A stretch of 64,000 nucleotides of DNA from Nemophila menziesii (GCA_029959085.1 JARWIR010000007.1:43141137-43205136); one strand, 5' to 3'; shown: positions 49,356-61,067, counted from the stretch's first letter. Notes: generated from the sequence alone by a model not told the origin. Numbers and translations are program-made.

Positions 49356-50754
49356 TGTAAAGTCCTAGGGGTATGATTAGGACACTAATCAAAACAATGC
49401 CTAATTAACAATTAAGGATTTTCAAACTAGGATGGAGAAGGTTAATTACCCTATGAGACATTGATGTCTCCTTTTATGTTATAGATTAATCTAGTCATGA
49501 GACACATTTTTAGGAATAATTTGTACTTATTTGAGGGATCATTCCCTATAATTTGATATATGATATTCGTTACTTTTAGAACTATTTATGCATAATTTGT
49601 GTGTCGAGTGTGCAGTTGTTAAATACTTGGATGATATGAGATATCAATACAAGGATACGGAGTTAAGAAAGTAAGGTTGAACCCATGTCAAGGAGTTAAA
49701 GGATCAAAAAGCTACTTTTAGAAAGCGGGAGAATTTTCCAGCTCACTTTGGAAATCAACAAGATAGAGTCACCACTTGCAATTGATGACGATTTTGAGAG
49801 ATCCCTTTGTTTTAATGGTAGTACGTGAAGTTAGGAGCGAATGAGAGTTGACGGTTTATGATTTAGAGTATTATAAAGAAGTTATTAAAGTTACAGCTTC
49901 TGCGGCTCGAACCAGTCCACTCCTTTAGTAAAAGATTTTTGGGTTGACTTGGGTCATCTAAAAGGGGAAAACAACACTAAAAACATTTTTAACCATTTAT
50001 AAAGGGTTACCAATCGTTAGAGAAGAGTTTTATTTAACAAGGAGAGAGGGAAAACACCTGGAGTAGAGAAGATAGAAGTTGGAGCCTTACTACCCCATTT
50101 CTACACCATTCCATAATCATTCGAGTAAAATGTATTAGTTCTTGTCATAAACATGATTCTAATCCTTTTATCCTTTGATTTTATTGCTTTTAGTATGAAC
50201 TAATTTACTTCAGCATGAGTTTGCAATTATGTATGAACCTTGAATACTATTTTGATGATTATTTATGTTATTTGGGAACACTTTATGTATAATTGAATTG
50301 GGTTATTAATTATAGCTGCTTATAAATTAATTAATTTAGCTTTCTATATCCTGATCAAATATAGATTGACCTTAGTACCCTAATATGTCACCCTAATGGT
50401 GGTTTGGAGTTGGAAATATAACTAATTCCTTTACGTTTGTCGTGTGTTAGTGATTTTGCGCCGATCACTTATACATAATATAGGAAAATTACTTTTAGCG
50501 GCGATCTTTTACATAGAATATTCTAGTAAGGCTCTTAGGTTGTGGAAATAGAGGTCCCTCTTCTAGTAAGAAGATCCACGGCCGCAAGATTATCAAATTC
50601 TCAACCGATTCAATTTCGCTGTTCAAGAGGTATTCCTGTTAAAACCTCGTGTTCTTTAATTCGTATCTAATTAAATATTACATTTTACTGTCTTTTTATT
50701 CCACGAACTATTCTTTACTACGCTTTCTTCTAATTCAAACTTCTAACACACTAA
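49356..50754 (-). mobile_element. probable LTR or LTR-like sequence, boundary uncertain
   Basis: The stretch begins TGTAAAGTCC next to the primer-binding motif. It has no coding and contains oddly structured sequence such as GGAGAATTTTCCAGCTCACT and paired AGGCTCTTAGG / CTTCTAGTAAGAAG motifs. A TTACA at about 50678-50682 could be the other end, but I found no second LTR or target duplication. The call rests mainly on the primer-binding motif. Confidence 0.35.
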
Positions 50755-51814
50755 GTGCCTGTTTGGAAGTGCTTTTTTGGAAAAACACTTAAAAGTATTT
50801 TTACCATTTTAAGAGTTTTTTTATCCTGGAAAACACTTTTATGAGAAGCACCAAATTAGTGCTTCTTGAAAAAAACACTTAAAATGATTTTAGATTTCAA
50901 AAAAAAATTAATATTTTTTTTTTAAATTTTGAATTTTATTTTAAAAGCGTTTTTTTGTTGGTAAAACACTAACAATATCACCGATACAGTAAAAATTGTT
51001 CTCATATAAAAATATAAAGAAAAAATGTAATACTACAACTATTACAATACAATGGAAAAATGGAATATAAAGGTATCCCATAAACCGTAATACAACAACT
51101 ATTACAAGAAATGGGAAAAGAACTTACATGGAAATATTCAAAAAATAATAATATTCTAGATACGAATACACAAAACGTGCATCGTTGAAAAAGATATTCC
51201 GGGAGTACCGGTATCTCCAACAATCGTATCCCTCTTCTACTCTTATCTCTATGTCAAAATGATTTGACTAATCATTGAGAATGGAGTGTTTCATTTTTCT
51301 GAATTTCGAGAATAATATTCTATTCTCTTTAGAATAATTTTTCTTTCTCTCTAGAATAATATTCTTTCTCCCTAAAATTATTTTCCTATTCCCTCTAGAA
51401 TAAGTTTTCCATTCTCTCTAGAATTACATTTTTTCTCTTCTCTCTAGAATAATACAAGTGACAAAGTCACTATTTATAGCGAAAATGATGAGACAAAGAA
51501 AAAAAAAACCGTCACATAAATGCCTCTTCAATACTCATTAATGCTAGCCGTTTTTTTTCTTTATCAAGTTTTTGTAACTACCATAACAACTAATATATAA
51601 AAAACCATTAATCCTTCATCAAGAATAAAGAATTTTTTGAAACCAAATAATTCCAATGGTTTTTATTTTCCAATTATAATGTGTGACTAATTGGACACAC
51701 AAAATCATTTCCACTTTTTCTAAGAGCATGAATGAATTAATAAAAAAAATTGTCTATTATTTATTAATTCCAACATTTTTTTTTACTCTAAAATAAGCAC
51801 TTCCGAACGAGCCC
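50755..51814. mobile_element. Tourist-like MITE split by a solo LTR
   Basis: The outer ends GTGCCTGTTTGGAAGTGC and CACTTCCGAACGAGCCC, with TAA duplications at 50752-50754 and 51815-51817, match the intact MITE at 18027-18257. Its two parts, about 50755-50955 and 51776-51814, are contiguous once the LTR is removed. Confidence 0.85.
50956..51775 (-). mobile_element. solo LTR, 820 bp, minus orientation
   Basis: It starts TGTTGG and ends CCAACA, flanked by TTTTT on both sides (50951-50955 and 51776-51780). On the minus strand GCTATAAATA (51471-51480) is a TATA box, so transcription would run towards lower coordinates. Downstream of it is a series of about six imperfect repeats of CTCTAGAATAATATTCTTT type (51290-51450). 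Its U5 side resembles repeat copies A and B. No internal domain remains. Confidence 0.75.
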
Positions 51815-51817
51815 TAA

Positions 51818-52727
51818 GTTCTTGAGAACGAATCTTACTTCCTATTAAAACTTGCATACAATCTTTGAGACTTGCAATGACTAACGTGATTGGTTAGGGT
51901 GACAGTTCTTATCTTTTATTATCATTATTTTATCACACCCTACCAGCCACCAACAATGTCTTCAATGCCATAGGCCGATAACGGTAGGTGACTGGTGGTG
52001 ACGGTAGTGTGGTCCAGATAGAAAATGGTGGTGGCAATCCAATCGAAAATTGCTACTTGTGTAGCTTTCAAACATTTATCCTTATTCATTTGAAATATTT
52101 TAGCTTTTAGTACTAACAAAACCCCTATAGTATCCATTCCAACAAGATCCAAAGATTTTTGTTTCATTTTTTATGCATAAAACCACTCTGCAAATGACCC
52201 ATACTCTTTTATATTCATTAATGAACATTAAGAATATCGCTGATAATTAAAAACCATATTGTGTTTCAGTATGTTTTTCCGCTAAGCTCAATTAGTTGAA
52301 GAAAAGTTTCCATGCGTTTGGTATGGTCTCAAAGTTCAAACCAATATTCGTTACTTTCTTATATTCGTTCTACCTAAGTCCACTTGATTTTCAATTATAT
52401 AGATATATTTGTAATATTATAATCACTACTCTAACTTTATTCCCTAATCATTCTGCCACTTTATTGATTCAAGTCTTTGATAAATATATCACAATCTTAT
52501 ATAAAATAATTTATCAGTGGATAATGTGAAAGTGACAATATTTTTCAATTTCTTTTGGTAGTAGATAGTCTTTTTTTTTTTTTTTGGACGACGGTTAGTA
52601 GATAGTCAATAACTCAGTACTCACCATATGCACCCAAAAATAAAACAATACTAGTATTCCGTAATATTCTTTTATGGTGTTTGTTTCGGGTTAGTTGGGA
52701 ATATATGGTTAATTGTGCAATATATAT
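51818..52727. other. intergenic stretch, no gene
   Basis: AT-rich with a short GGTGGTG-like patch near 51985-52030. Nothing else is recognisable. Confidence 0.45.
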
Positions 52728-52741
52728 AACGCATGTTATTA

Positions 52742-54477
52742 CCCTCGTATACCATGTCGATTTTCTCCTTCCCGATTACTTTCGGTAACAAATTAATTTC
52801 AGCAATCTCGAACTTTTGGTGGAACTCCGGCGACAAATTATGAATACATTGGCTGGCTTGGAAAAAATTAGCGATGAGTAAACTTATCGGGGGCAATGGG
52901 TTTTAAAGATTTTAAACGAATGAATACAGCTTTACTCGCTTCGCAAGCATGGCGAATTCTCAACAACCCAGATATTCTGGCAGCACGCCTCCTAAAAGGT
53001 ATTTACTTTCTGAAAACTACTTTTCTCGAAGTTAAGTTAAGACAGTTTCGAACATGGTCATGGGCAAGTTTAATTGAGGGTAGAGATATGTTAAAACAAT
53101 ATGGGAAATATCAGACAGGGAATGGAAAATCGATCAATATTTGGACAGATAAATGGTTAGATTCTCCATGGAAACTCGAACGACCAGACGGATGCACACC
53201 TGAACATCTGAATGAGCTATGGATCAAGGACACTACAAATTGGAACACAGAGCTATTAAATGAGTTATTTCCTAGTCCTAACATTCCAGTAATACTTAGA
53301 GAGAAGGTTTTCCCGACCGATGCCACCGACAAATTCATTTGGCCTTACGCAACACACGGAGACTACGTGACGAAAACTGGCTACAAAGTCCTTACAGATC
53401 ATGCGATTTATGAGACACCACAAGAATCAGCCGACATCCCGACTGAGTACTCTGGAAGACAATCTGGCGGTCAAACGTCCCGACAAAGGTTAGAATTTTT
53501 TCTTGGAAAGCTTGTAATAATGCTATCCCGACAGGCAAAAATCTCGAAAAACATAAATGCGACGTACAAAGTAACTGTCGAGGGTGTTGTGCGGAGCATG
53601 AAACAATTGAACACCTGCTTCTAACTTGCGAGCTATCTAAACGCATATGGGTTGGATCGGCACTGCAGATTCACATCGAATCAGCAGAACACGATTTGGG
53701 AACTTGGTTTCTAAATATGGTAAAGACCTATACTGAGGGAGGATGGAAGAAAGAAGTTGTCATTTCGTACCTGTTACTTACGATCTGGAATATCTGGAAA
53801 GCAAAGATGCGAAGCAGACACTCAAATTGCGAGGTTGACTCTACAGAGATAATCCGACTCACGACGGTTAACATCCACAAACACTTTGGGAACAACTGGT
53901 TTGAAAAGGGCGACGATCACCCCGTACAACGCAGTGACTTGGCGACTATCAATACAGATCTTGAGTTCAATACTGAAATTGCGTTTTCTTGTGACGCATC
54001 CTTCATACAACCATACCTCCACACTAGAATTGGTATTCTGCAACACAACAAAGCCGATGGGTCGCGAATCAGACACCAAACCACGGCGGCGTGCAATAAC
54101 AGTACCATAGGGGAGGCTCAAGCAATTGTTACTGCTCTCGATATTGCACGGAAATGGCCGAATAAAGAGAAAACGATTTTCTCTGAAACCTCGATCTTAT
54201 TCGAGGTATCTAACAAGTGTCGGTAGCTAGATGGGAGCTTAGACCGTGGGTAAATCACATCCGTCAACTTGCCCGGGGATCCGGACCAGTTTATTTCAAA
54301 CACATACCACGACGATTCAACACTGGAGCCGATTTTCTAGCGAAAGAAGCCAGACACGGGGCATCTGAACTCGACGTCAACACGGACAAAATTTTGAATC
54401 GGTTCTCGAAGTTAGGCATAGGTTAATTTGTAGGTTTCTTTGGTTTGTACGTTTTCCTTTTACCCATCCAAGAAAAA
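52742..54477 (+). pseudogene. 5'-truncated LINE with zinc-binding and RNase H domains
   Basis: AACGCATGTTATTA occurs at 52728-52741 and 54478-54491, defining the insert precisely; it ends in an A-rich tail. Translation begins in the late RT region (SYTMSIFSFPITFGNKL, SNFWWNSGDK, HWLAWKKL) and shifts frame near 52893 into MGFKDFKRMNTALLASQAWR. It then gives the NIWTDKWL segment and shifts near 53450 into the zinc motif CRGCCAEHETIEHLLLTC. RNase H follows, with FSCDASF, GEAQAIVTAL and, after another shift near 54215, HIPRRFNTGADFLAKEA. At least three frameshifts and a TGA mean it is dead. It differs from the 26-kb LINE by having RNase H. Confidence 0.88.
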
Positions 54478-54491
54478 AACGCATGTTATTA

Positions 54492-54985
54492 TGTTTTCGC
54501 TAAAACATATATAAAAAAATAAAATATTGACAAGAGAAGAGGATCATGATGTATACCTTATCATTATCAATTCTCTTCTTTATAAATTATTTCATGATAA
54601 ATATGTTTGCTGAAATCAATTTTCCTTAAAGCTAAACTAACAATTCAGGTACCTAGGTTAGAGAAGCATACTTAAAAGATAAATATATATGCATTAATAA
54701 TGAAAATAAAACATAGAAAAACAATTTTTTTAGAAGAGTTATACCCAACTTAATATCTTTCAACATCAAAAAATACTAACACTGTTTGAATGTATGAATC
54801 ACATGTGTTATGAATTTGCAAAAATGATAATTATAAAGTGAAAGAAAGTTATCATAAACTTAAAAAAAGATGAAAATGATAAAAAAAATTAGAAAATGAG
54901 AAATTTTTACCTTCCATTTAACAAAATGAGGCATTTGTTTTGATGAGGGAATTAGTTGATTGGGTGAATTGATTAACGTCTTTAG
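54492..54985. other. AT-rich intergenic stretch, no gene
   Basis: Nothing recognisable before the CACTA remnant. Confidence 0.45.
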
Positions 54986-55860
54986 AGTAGAGTTTGGGAA
55001 AAAGTATTCAATTACAATGTTTGAGTGAAAGTGGTATAACATTGACGTGAAAAAGGAAGATTGCCTAGAAGAACACGACGTGATCAAAATTGACACTAGT
55101 TCATTTTGGTACAAAGATGAACCATACATTCTAGCCACTCAAGCAAATAAGGCATTCTACATTGATAATTTAGTGCATGACATAGTGCATCAAAAGTTGC
55201 TTGGAAAGTGAAAATTTATCATAGATGGAGTGCAGACTTATGGGATGTCGATTCCACACTTAATGCTTTAGAAGCGATAACTATACTCATTTAAATGACA
55301 ACACTGAGATAGATATGTTACGCTTGAGTAACGTAGAAGACATCAAAGTCAATCAAGAGAGATTAGAGCACAATCTTACTACCAGAGATGATGAGAAAAA
55401 GTCTGACGATACTTGCGATGAGTACGCAGCTGACGTTGATAATGTCGATGGCCACCCGACCATGTACATCGATAGTGATTATGACATTATAGACCTTGAG
55501 AAGTACGGACCCAAAACAGACTAGTCTCTCATATATAAGTGGTGAACGACTCTTGTTTACAACTGTGTGATTATCTAATAGATTGTATAAGGTGTGTTTT
55601 ATCAGGTGTAAAAAAATAGAAATTAATTGAGTATTACTTTTCTGGAATCGCTTGTAGCGGAATTCCAATGGGGTTGCTAGTTAAATACTACTTTTAATTA
55701 AAAATAACTACCGACCGAATATGTGGTCGGTAAATGTTTGGTCGATACAAAGGACATTTATTGACCGACATCGTGGTTAGTGAAAAGGTTATGGAGCGGT
55801 CGATATTGCAAGTCATTTTTTAACGACAATCAACTTTTCTTGTATCGTAGTAGACTAGGT
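54986..55860 (+). pseudogene. CACTA (En/Spm) element remnant: transposase C-terminal domain and subterminal repeats
   Basis: The plus strand at about 54990-55200 reads FGKKYSITMFE(stop)KWYNIDVK...IKIDTSSFWYKDEPYILATQ then ANKAFYIDN. This is the DUF4216-type C-terminal region of CACTA TNP2-like proteins (usual form FKCDWFD...WYKDDPFVLASQAKQVFYV). A further acidic frame (55315-55524, ending DIIDLEKYGPKTD) may be its tail. 55690-55850 contains ACCGACCG/TGGTCGGT-type subterminal repeats and ends in TTTTCTTGTATCGTAGTAG, a damaged form of the TTTTCTTGTAGTG terminus. Confidence 0.6.
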
Positions 55861-56158
55861 ATTATCAATTTAATACCGACCACAATCAGTCGCAGAGGAT
55901 AAACAGACGGTGTAGTGATCGACAAACTGCCATCTAGTGACCACAATCCAGGTTGCTAGATGTCGTTTCTGTCACAATGTAAAACATTTGGATAAGAACC
56001 CGATAATTTTATTTTTAACAAAAAAAAAGTAAAAACAAATATCTTATTTAATAAAACTAACGTATCAAATTTTATATCGGAGAATTTTTTTTAATTATCA
56101 ATATCACCTATTATCAAGCGATTTTAGATAAAAAAAATTATCTATTTTTTTTACTTAT
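55861..56158. other. short intergenic stretch, no gene
   Basis: GACCACAAT-type sequence continues to about 55970 and may be further CACTA subterminal material. The rest is AT-rich. Confidence 0.35.
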
Positions 56159-56167
56159 TTTGATATA

Positions 56168-56701
56168 GGGTGAAGCCTCCGTGATGCTCTTTAACTTTGG
56201 CCAAAGTACATTAGCCGCCTTATATCTTTAAAATTGTCACAAAGCGCCCTTTAATAAAAAAAGGTGTCACCATTAGTCTTTTTTTCCATTTTTTGTTAGT
56301 TGACCGTTAGTCAAGCCCATCTGACGCCATGTTAGTGCCACCTCACCGCCACGTCTGCTTCACCTAGGTGTTAGCTCATCAACAATTACATGTCATATTT
56401 TATTTTCAAATCATTTTTTAATTCTTTTTTTAATCATCCTTCTTCTTCTTCTATTTTTAATCTTTTTCTTGACATGTAATTGTTGATGATCTAATGTCTA
56501 GGTGGAGCAGACGTGGCGGAGAGGTGGCACTGACGTGGTGTCAAATGGCCTTGACTAACAGTCAACTAGCAGAAAATAGAAAGAGAGGCTAATAGTGACA
56601 AAAAAAATTCATTAAAAAACATTTTATGACAATTGTAAAAATATAGGACAGATACTTACTGCACTTTGGTCAAAGATAAAAGGTATTACGGAGCTTCACC
56701 C
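56168..56701. mobile_element. fold-back Mutator-like MITE, 534 bp
   Basis: TTTGATATA flanks it at 56159-56167 and 56702-56710 (9 bp). The two halves are long inverted repeats: GGGTGAAGCCTCCGTGATGC against (reversed) GGGTGAAGCTCCGTAATACC, through CACGTCTGC / GCAGACGTGGCGG to the centre, where CATCAACAATTACATGTCA meets TGACATGTAATTGTTGATG. Only about 80 bases of spacer remain, so the whole element could form a hairpin. Confidence 0.88.
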
Positions 56702-56710
56702 TTTGATATA

Positions 56711-57130
56711 TTTATATAATATTGGCATAATGCATTCCTACCTACTTTGGAATCTTGAGTTTGGCATGCATGCATTTGTAGCAGGTTGACCACCTTTTGT
56801 ACTATATGTCTTGGAACTACCCGATTGATTCATCGCCCACCCGACCTGCGTTCATGACTGACTAAAATCACAACAATAATTTGCACCATTGGTCCTGTGG
56901 TATATATTTATTACATTTGATTCTTTTTGTTTAAAATAACACAAGGTATATTTTGTCTAATAGTAACGCAAAATACATGAACCCGATCATCAGGGAAGGA
57001 CTCATCTTATAAACGTAGATATTTCTTTTATCCAAATATTCTATACTAAGAATAATAATACATATATTTCAATGTTAAATTTAAAAAATAATTAACTTAT
57101 TAATCTAATAATATATATTTAATTAATAAT
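56711..57130. other. intergenic stretch, no gene
   Basis: No coding or repeat signature was recognised. Confidence 0.45.
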
Positions 57131-57143
57131 AATTTACGCAATG

Positions 57144-57269
57144 ATGAGATTGATAGTTGGCCTAGTGGTTAGGTTACTCCGCAGAGACCGAGAGGTCCTG
57201 GGATCGAATCTCATTGGAGTCAAAATGACTCCGAGTCCAAAGTAGCTCTCTCATGTATTAAAAAAAAAA
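57144..57269 (+). mobile_element. SINE family 2, plus orientation, most complete copy
   Basis: AATTTACGCAATG flanks it at 57131-57143 and 57270-57282. The pol III A-box TGGCCTAGTGG is followed by GGTCCTGGGATCGAATC (B-box-like). The family tail AATGACTCCGAGTCCAAAGT then leads into AGCTCTCTCATGTATT and poly-A. Confidence 0.88.
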
Positions 57270-57282
57270 AATTTACGCAATG

Positions 57283-57811
57283 TAAATATTAGACTATCTA
57301 GTATTAAATTGAAATCTTACAATATAAAATTTGGGGTCATATCTTTTCATAAAATCTTACAATATAAAATTTAGGGTCATATCTTTTCATAAATCAAGAA
57401 AATAAATTGTCTAAAAAATTTTAACCAACCAATTCATACCACGTCATGGATCGTATATTTGGATGGTATATATCATTACTCCATTACTCATTAATAAACT
57501 TCGGTTTCTCAATTTTTTTGAGATTTTTTGTTTTGGTCTTCCAAATATAAAATCCCAATTCGATTCATGCGACGTCTTAACTACACCATTAGTCCCGCCA
57601 CCCAATTATCCCCTCAAACAGGACAAGTATATTTTTGTTGCTTTATTGAAACTAGAATTAAACAACTGGACCAATGATATTACTCAGCCTGAATACGATT
57701 TAAACATTCTTTTGATACAACAGTTTACGAAATGAAGTAATAAAAAAATTATATTAATCTTTTTACGTGATGAAGATAATAACTTTGTGAGCCATACCGT
57801 CTCTACCGTCT
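57283..57811. other. intergenic stretch with a 42-bp tandem duplication
   Basis: At about 57313-57396 the unit ATCTTACAATATAAAATTTR followed by GGGTCATATCTTTTCATAAA occurs twice in tandem with one difference. The rest is the 3' region of the kinase gene. Confidence 0.6.
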
Positions 57812-58879
57812 CTAGTGAGAGATCTCCATGGTCCCTTTGGTTAGTTGACTCACCAACATTTCCTTCTTCCTTGGAATAATCTCAACATGATCATTAAGGT
57901 TTGAAACATTCTTCCGTTGTTTTTTCCTCAAATTTCTATGCTTTTTCATAAGAACAAAGCTTGATAAAAGATTCATCCACAGAGGCAATATTTTAACAGG
58001 CTCAACTATTATACTATATTTCTCCATTTCCATCACGATTTCTGCTATACATGGACGATTTTCTATGTCCGAAGACACACAACGTGCAGCAATGTTTACC
58101 AAATGTCTTAACGTGCCCACCATGAATCTTGGTATATGAATTCTCTTGTCACAAACCTCAATTGCGGGTCGATCCTTTTCGATTAAGCCCATTGCCCATT
58201 CCACGACCGAAGCGGGCGTTTTAGAAACGTCAATACATTTTCGCGATGAAATTATCTCAAAAAACAAAACTCCAAAGCTAAATATATCAGTTTTCGTGCT
58301 TAATCTACTTGGTTTTGTGTAACAAGGATCCAAATACCCCATTGTGCCCGCAGGTCGATCAATCATATTATCCATTCTGATTGCAAGCCCAAAATCAGAT
58401 AACTTTGCGTTCCAATTTGAATCGAATAACACATTCGCTGATTTGATATCTCTATGGATTATGGAAGGTTTGGATTCGTGTAGGGTTTGTATTGCCCTGG
58501 CTATTTGGAGAATGATTTGAACACGTTTTATCCATGGAAATGGAGGTGGAGAGCTAGAATGAAGCAATTCATAGAGTGTTCCATTTGGCATATACTCCAA
58601 AACCAAGAGTTTAACCATAGAAGAATCATGGCTTACTCCATGAAAGTTAATAAGATATGGATTATTTTGAGGCAGGGTTGATAGAATACTTACTTCATTT
58701 TCAAGTTTTGAGTTGTCTTGAAGTTTTTGAAGACCTAAAGATTGCTTCTTTATTGCTACATGTTTTCCATCTTTGAGAGTACATTTGTATACCTTTCCAT
58801 GGCTTCCTTTGCCTATGACATGTGAATTTGCGAAGTTGTTTGTTGATGCTTCAAGTTCTTCATAGCTAAACTCATTCAT
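57812..58879 (-). CDS. CR4-like serine/threonine protein kinase (At3g51990/At5g23170 type)
   Basis: A single uninterrupted exon of 355 codons from ATG 58879. It opens FSYEELEASTNNF, then shows the glycine loop GKGSHGKV (23-30), the lysine of VAIKK (44), HRDIKSANV with catalytic Asp144 and Asn149, DFG (162-164), GTMGYLDP and the C-lobe up to about 300. The remaining tail is basic (KKHRNLRKKQRK) and of unknown role. There is no signal peptide or transmembrane segment, so it is a cytoplasmic receptor-like kinase of RD type. Length and layout fit the intronless CR4-like group. Substrates are unknown. Confidence 0.92.
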   Translation of the reverse strand: MNEFSYEELEASTNNFANSHVIGKGSHGKVYKCTLKDGKHVAIKKQSLGLQKLQDNSKLENEVSILSTLPQNNPYLINFHGVSHDSSMVKLLVLEYMPNGTLYELLHSSSPPPFPWIKRVQIILQIARAIQTLHESKPSIIHRDIKSANVLFDSNWNAKLSDFGLAIRMDNMIDRPAGTMGYLDPCYTKPSRLSTKTDIFSFGVLFFEIISSRKCIDVSKTPASVVEWAMGLIEKDRPAIEVCDKRIHIPRFMVGTLRHLVNIAARCVSSDIENRPCIAEIVMEMEKYSIIVEPVKILPLWMNLLSSFVLMKKHRNLRKKQRKNVSNLNDHVEIIPRKKEMLVSQLTKGTMEISH

Positions 58880-58922
58880 CTTTTACACTTCTCACCTTAA
58901 TATCTTGATCCTTATCTTCTTC

Positions 58923-58932
58923 GTTTATATAG
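58923..58932 (-). promoter_or_regulatory. TATA box of the CR4-like kinase gene
   Basis: CTATATAAAC on the minus strand, about 45 bases upstream of the ATG, would give a short leader. Confidence 0.55.
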
Positions 58933-59569
58933 TAGTTTCAAACTGGTGAGAATTTGTTTGAAACCCCTATTATAGTGATAGATATGTGATGTGACATACC
59001 ACGATTCTTATATTTCGTTAACAAAACCATATTGCACGTGTGGACAATATATGAAAAGAAATTAATTTATAAACTAAGTCAAAGATGTTTTTAAAGAGGA
59101 TGGTAAACCCTGTAAAAAATCTCAGTTAATCTAATAGTTATTGTACTCCACATTTAATAAAAATATATTCTAGAATAATCAAAAAGTTTTTGTATCGAAT
59201 TTCAGAAAAATCAAAATAACTAAGTCAAAGTAAAAATACATGTAAAACACACAATATCACCCCTCCCCTCTAACTTCCTTAATCGAACCGCCTCACCTTA
59301 TAGATATTCCCATCTTTACTCCATTAACCCACTACACTTAGGAATGATAATAGTTATGGTTAAAAACTAATATCAATAATAAAAGAAGTGATTAACAACT
59401 AAATTATATAACTATTGTTACAATCATTAGGTTATGATTTTATATAAAAATAAAACCGAATAATTGGGAACCGTTTAAATTTTATAATAATTAAAGTAAA
59501 ATAGTATACTGAAGTTTTAAAACCAAAATCTAAATACTAGATTATACAAACTAAATAATAAATATGTCA
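58933..59569. other. promoter region and AT-rich intergenic sequence
   Basis: No gene is seen. The first few hundred bases are presumably the kinase promoter. Confidence 0.45.
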
Positions 59570-59578
59570 TTTAATCAA

Positions 59579-60976
59579 GAGTTGTTAGCTTATTAGGTCC
59601 ATATACACAAAACCAAACCCCAACTAAGTCCAAAATTTTTTCACACTCTTAAAAAGTCCATATTTTTGATGATTTACCATTTATACCCCTAAATTATAAC
59701 AAATAAAATAAACATAACTTTATATATATTGAAATTATAAATGGTAAACTAAAAAAAATGTAAAAGTAGACATTAAAAACAATGAAACATAAAATTAAAA
59801 ATTAATCTCTTCACTTTTAGCAAGACAAAAGAAAAAGAAAAAGTCAATGTTGAATTACAATGAAACTTAAAACTCGGGGTAAAGAAAAAGATGGCTGTGT
59901 GATTCATTCGGCGAGGAGCATTTTGATAAAATGGAGCAAACCGGTAGGGCGTAATAAATTAAATGTGGACGGTAGTTTTAATGGGTTAAAAAGGGAAGCC
60001 GGAATTGGAGGAAGGTCGTTTATGGCTTGTTTTTTCGGGAACTTGCGTGGTGGACTCTCCCTATAAATCTGAGTTGTTAGCCTTGCATTTCGGGTTGAGA
60101 TGGTTGATGGATCGAGGGGTGAATGAGGCTTACATCGAGACCGATTCGAGGGAGGTTCACGCGCTAGTGAAGGGCGGTGGTAGCTAGGGTAATTGGTCTT
60201 GTGTACTTGAACGTGAATTCATAGAGTTCATGAGTAGTAATCCCGGGTTTGAGATAAGTCACATCTATCGGGAAGCGAATTCGTGTGCGGATTTATTGGC
60301 AAGGAAAGGGGCCGAGTATAGGGCATATCCGAGAGCTCATGAAGATCCACCGGAATATCTTTGGCGTTGCATTACACGGGATAAGAGCGGATGCACATAT
60401 CCTAGAGTAGTGTTAGAGGCCGATTAGGGCTTTGATATGTAATTGTTTTTGGCTTTAAAAACCTCACATGTATGAAAAAAGAAAAAAGAAACCCATCACT
60501 TATATTCGCACTGAAAAAAAACAAATAGAAATCTCTTTAGTCTTACCCACTGTTTTGTACCATCACCTCATTATTTTTGTACTGTCAACCCATTACTTTT
60601 GTATTGTCAAACCATTTTTTTTTTGCAATGTCAACCCACGATTTTGCAGTGTCAAAACCCATTGTTTTTGCACTGTCAACCTATGGTTTTAGCCCATGTT
60701 CTCAAATTGATTTTTCTTATTTTTTTGCAGATGCAGGTTTGACAATTCTTACAAAATATAAAAAATTATGGAATAGTTTAGTTTTAGAACATGAAAAATT
60801 GTAATTGTCGGTTTTATGTAATTTGAAAATGTTTTAAATATATAATATTTTGATTATGTAAAGTAAATATATTTTTGTGGAATGATTTGTTTAGAAAAGG
60901 GTATTTTGGACATTTGTTTGGTTCGAACCTTTTCGACCGAAATTGGTGGGTTACGGACCTCATGAGTAAATCACCC
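59579..60976. mobile_element. Mutator-like non-autonomous element, 1398 bp, hosting a LINE fragment
   Basis: TTTAATCAA flanks it at 59570-59578 and 60977-60985 (9 bp). The ends are inverted, GAGTTGTTAGCTTATTAGGT and (reversed) GGGTGATTTACTCATGAGGT, each followed by CC. They resemble the ends of 35177-36429. Inside are a truncated LINE (59860-60480) and a run of about six TGTCAACCCATTNTTTTTG-type units (60550-60690). Confidence 0.75.
59860..60480 (+). pseudogene. LINE RNase H fragment, broken
   Basis: The frame opens with IKWSKPVGRNKLNVDGSFNG (first catalytic Asp). It shifts near 60045 into SELLALHFGLRWLMDRGV and ETDSREVHALVKGG, meets a TAG at 60185, and ends with IYREANSCADLLARKGAE and RCITRDKSGC. 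The 3' end GGCTTTAAAAACCTCACATG then TATG and A-runs matches the fragment at 917-1382. Target duplications cannot be resolved because both sides are AAAAAG-rich. Confidence 0.75.
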
Positions 60977-61067
60977 TTTAATCAATCAACATAATTTTTT
61001 TATATACCTTGAAGATTTTTCTTATATGTGTTGTCTTATTTTATGAAAATTAACATTTATAAAATTA

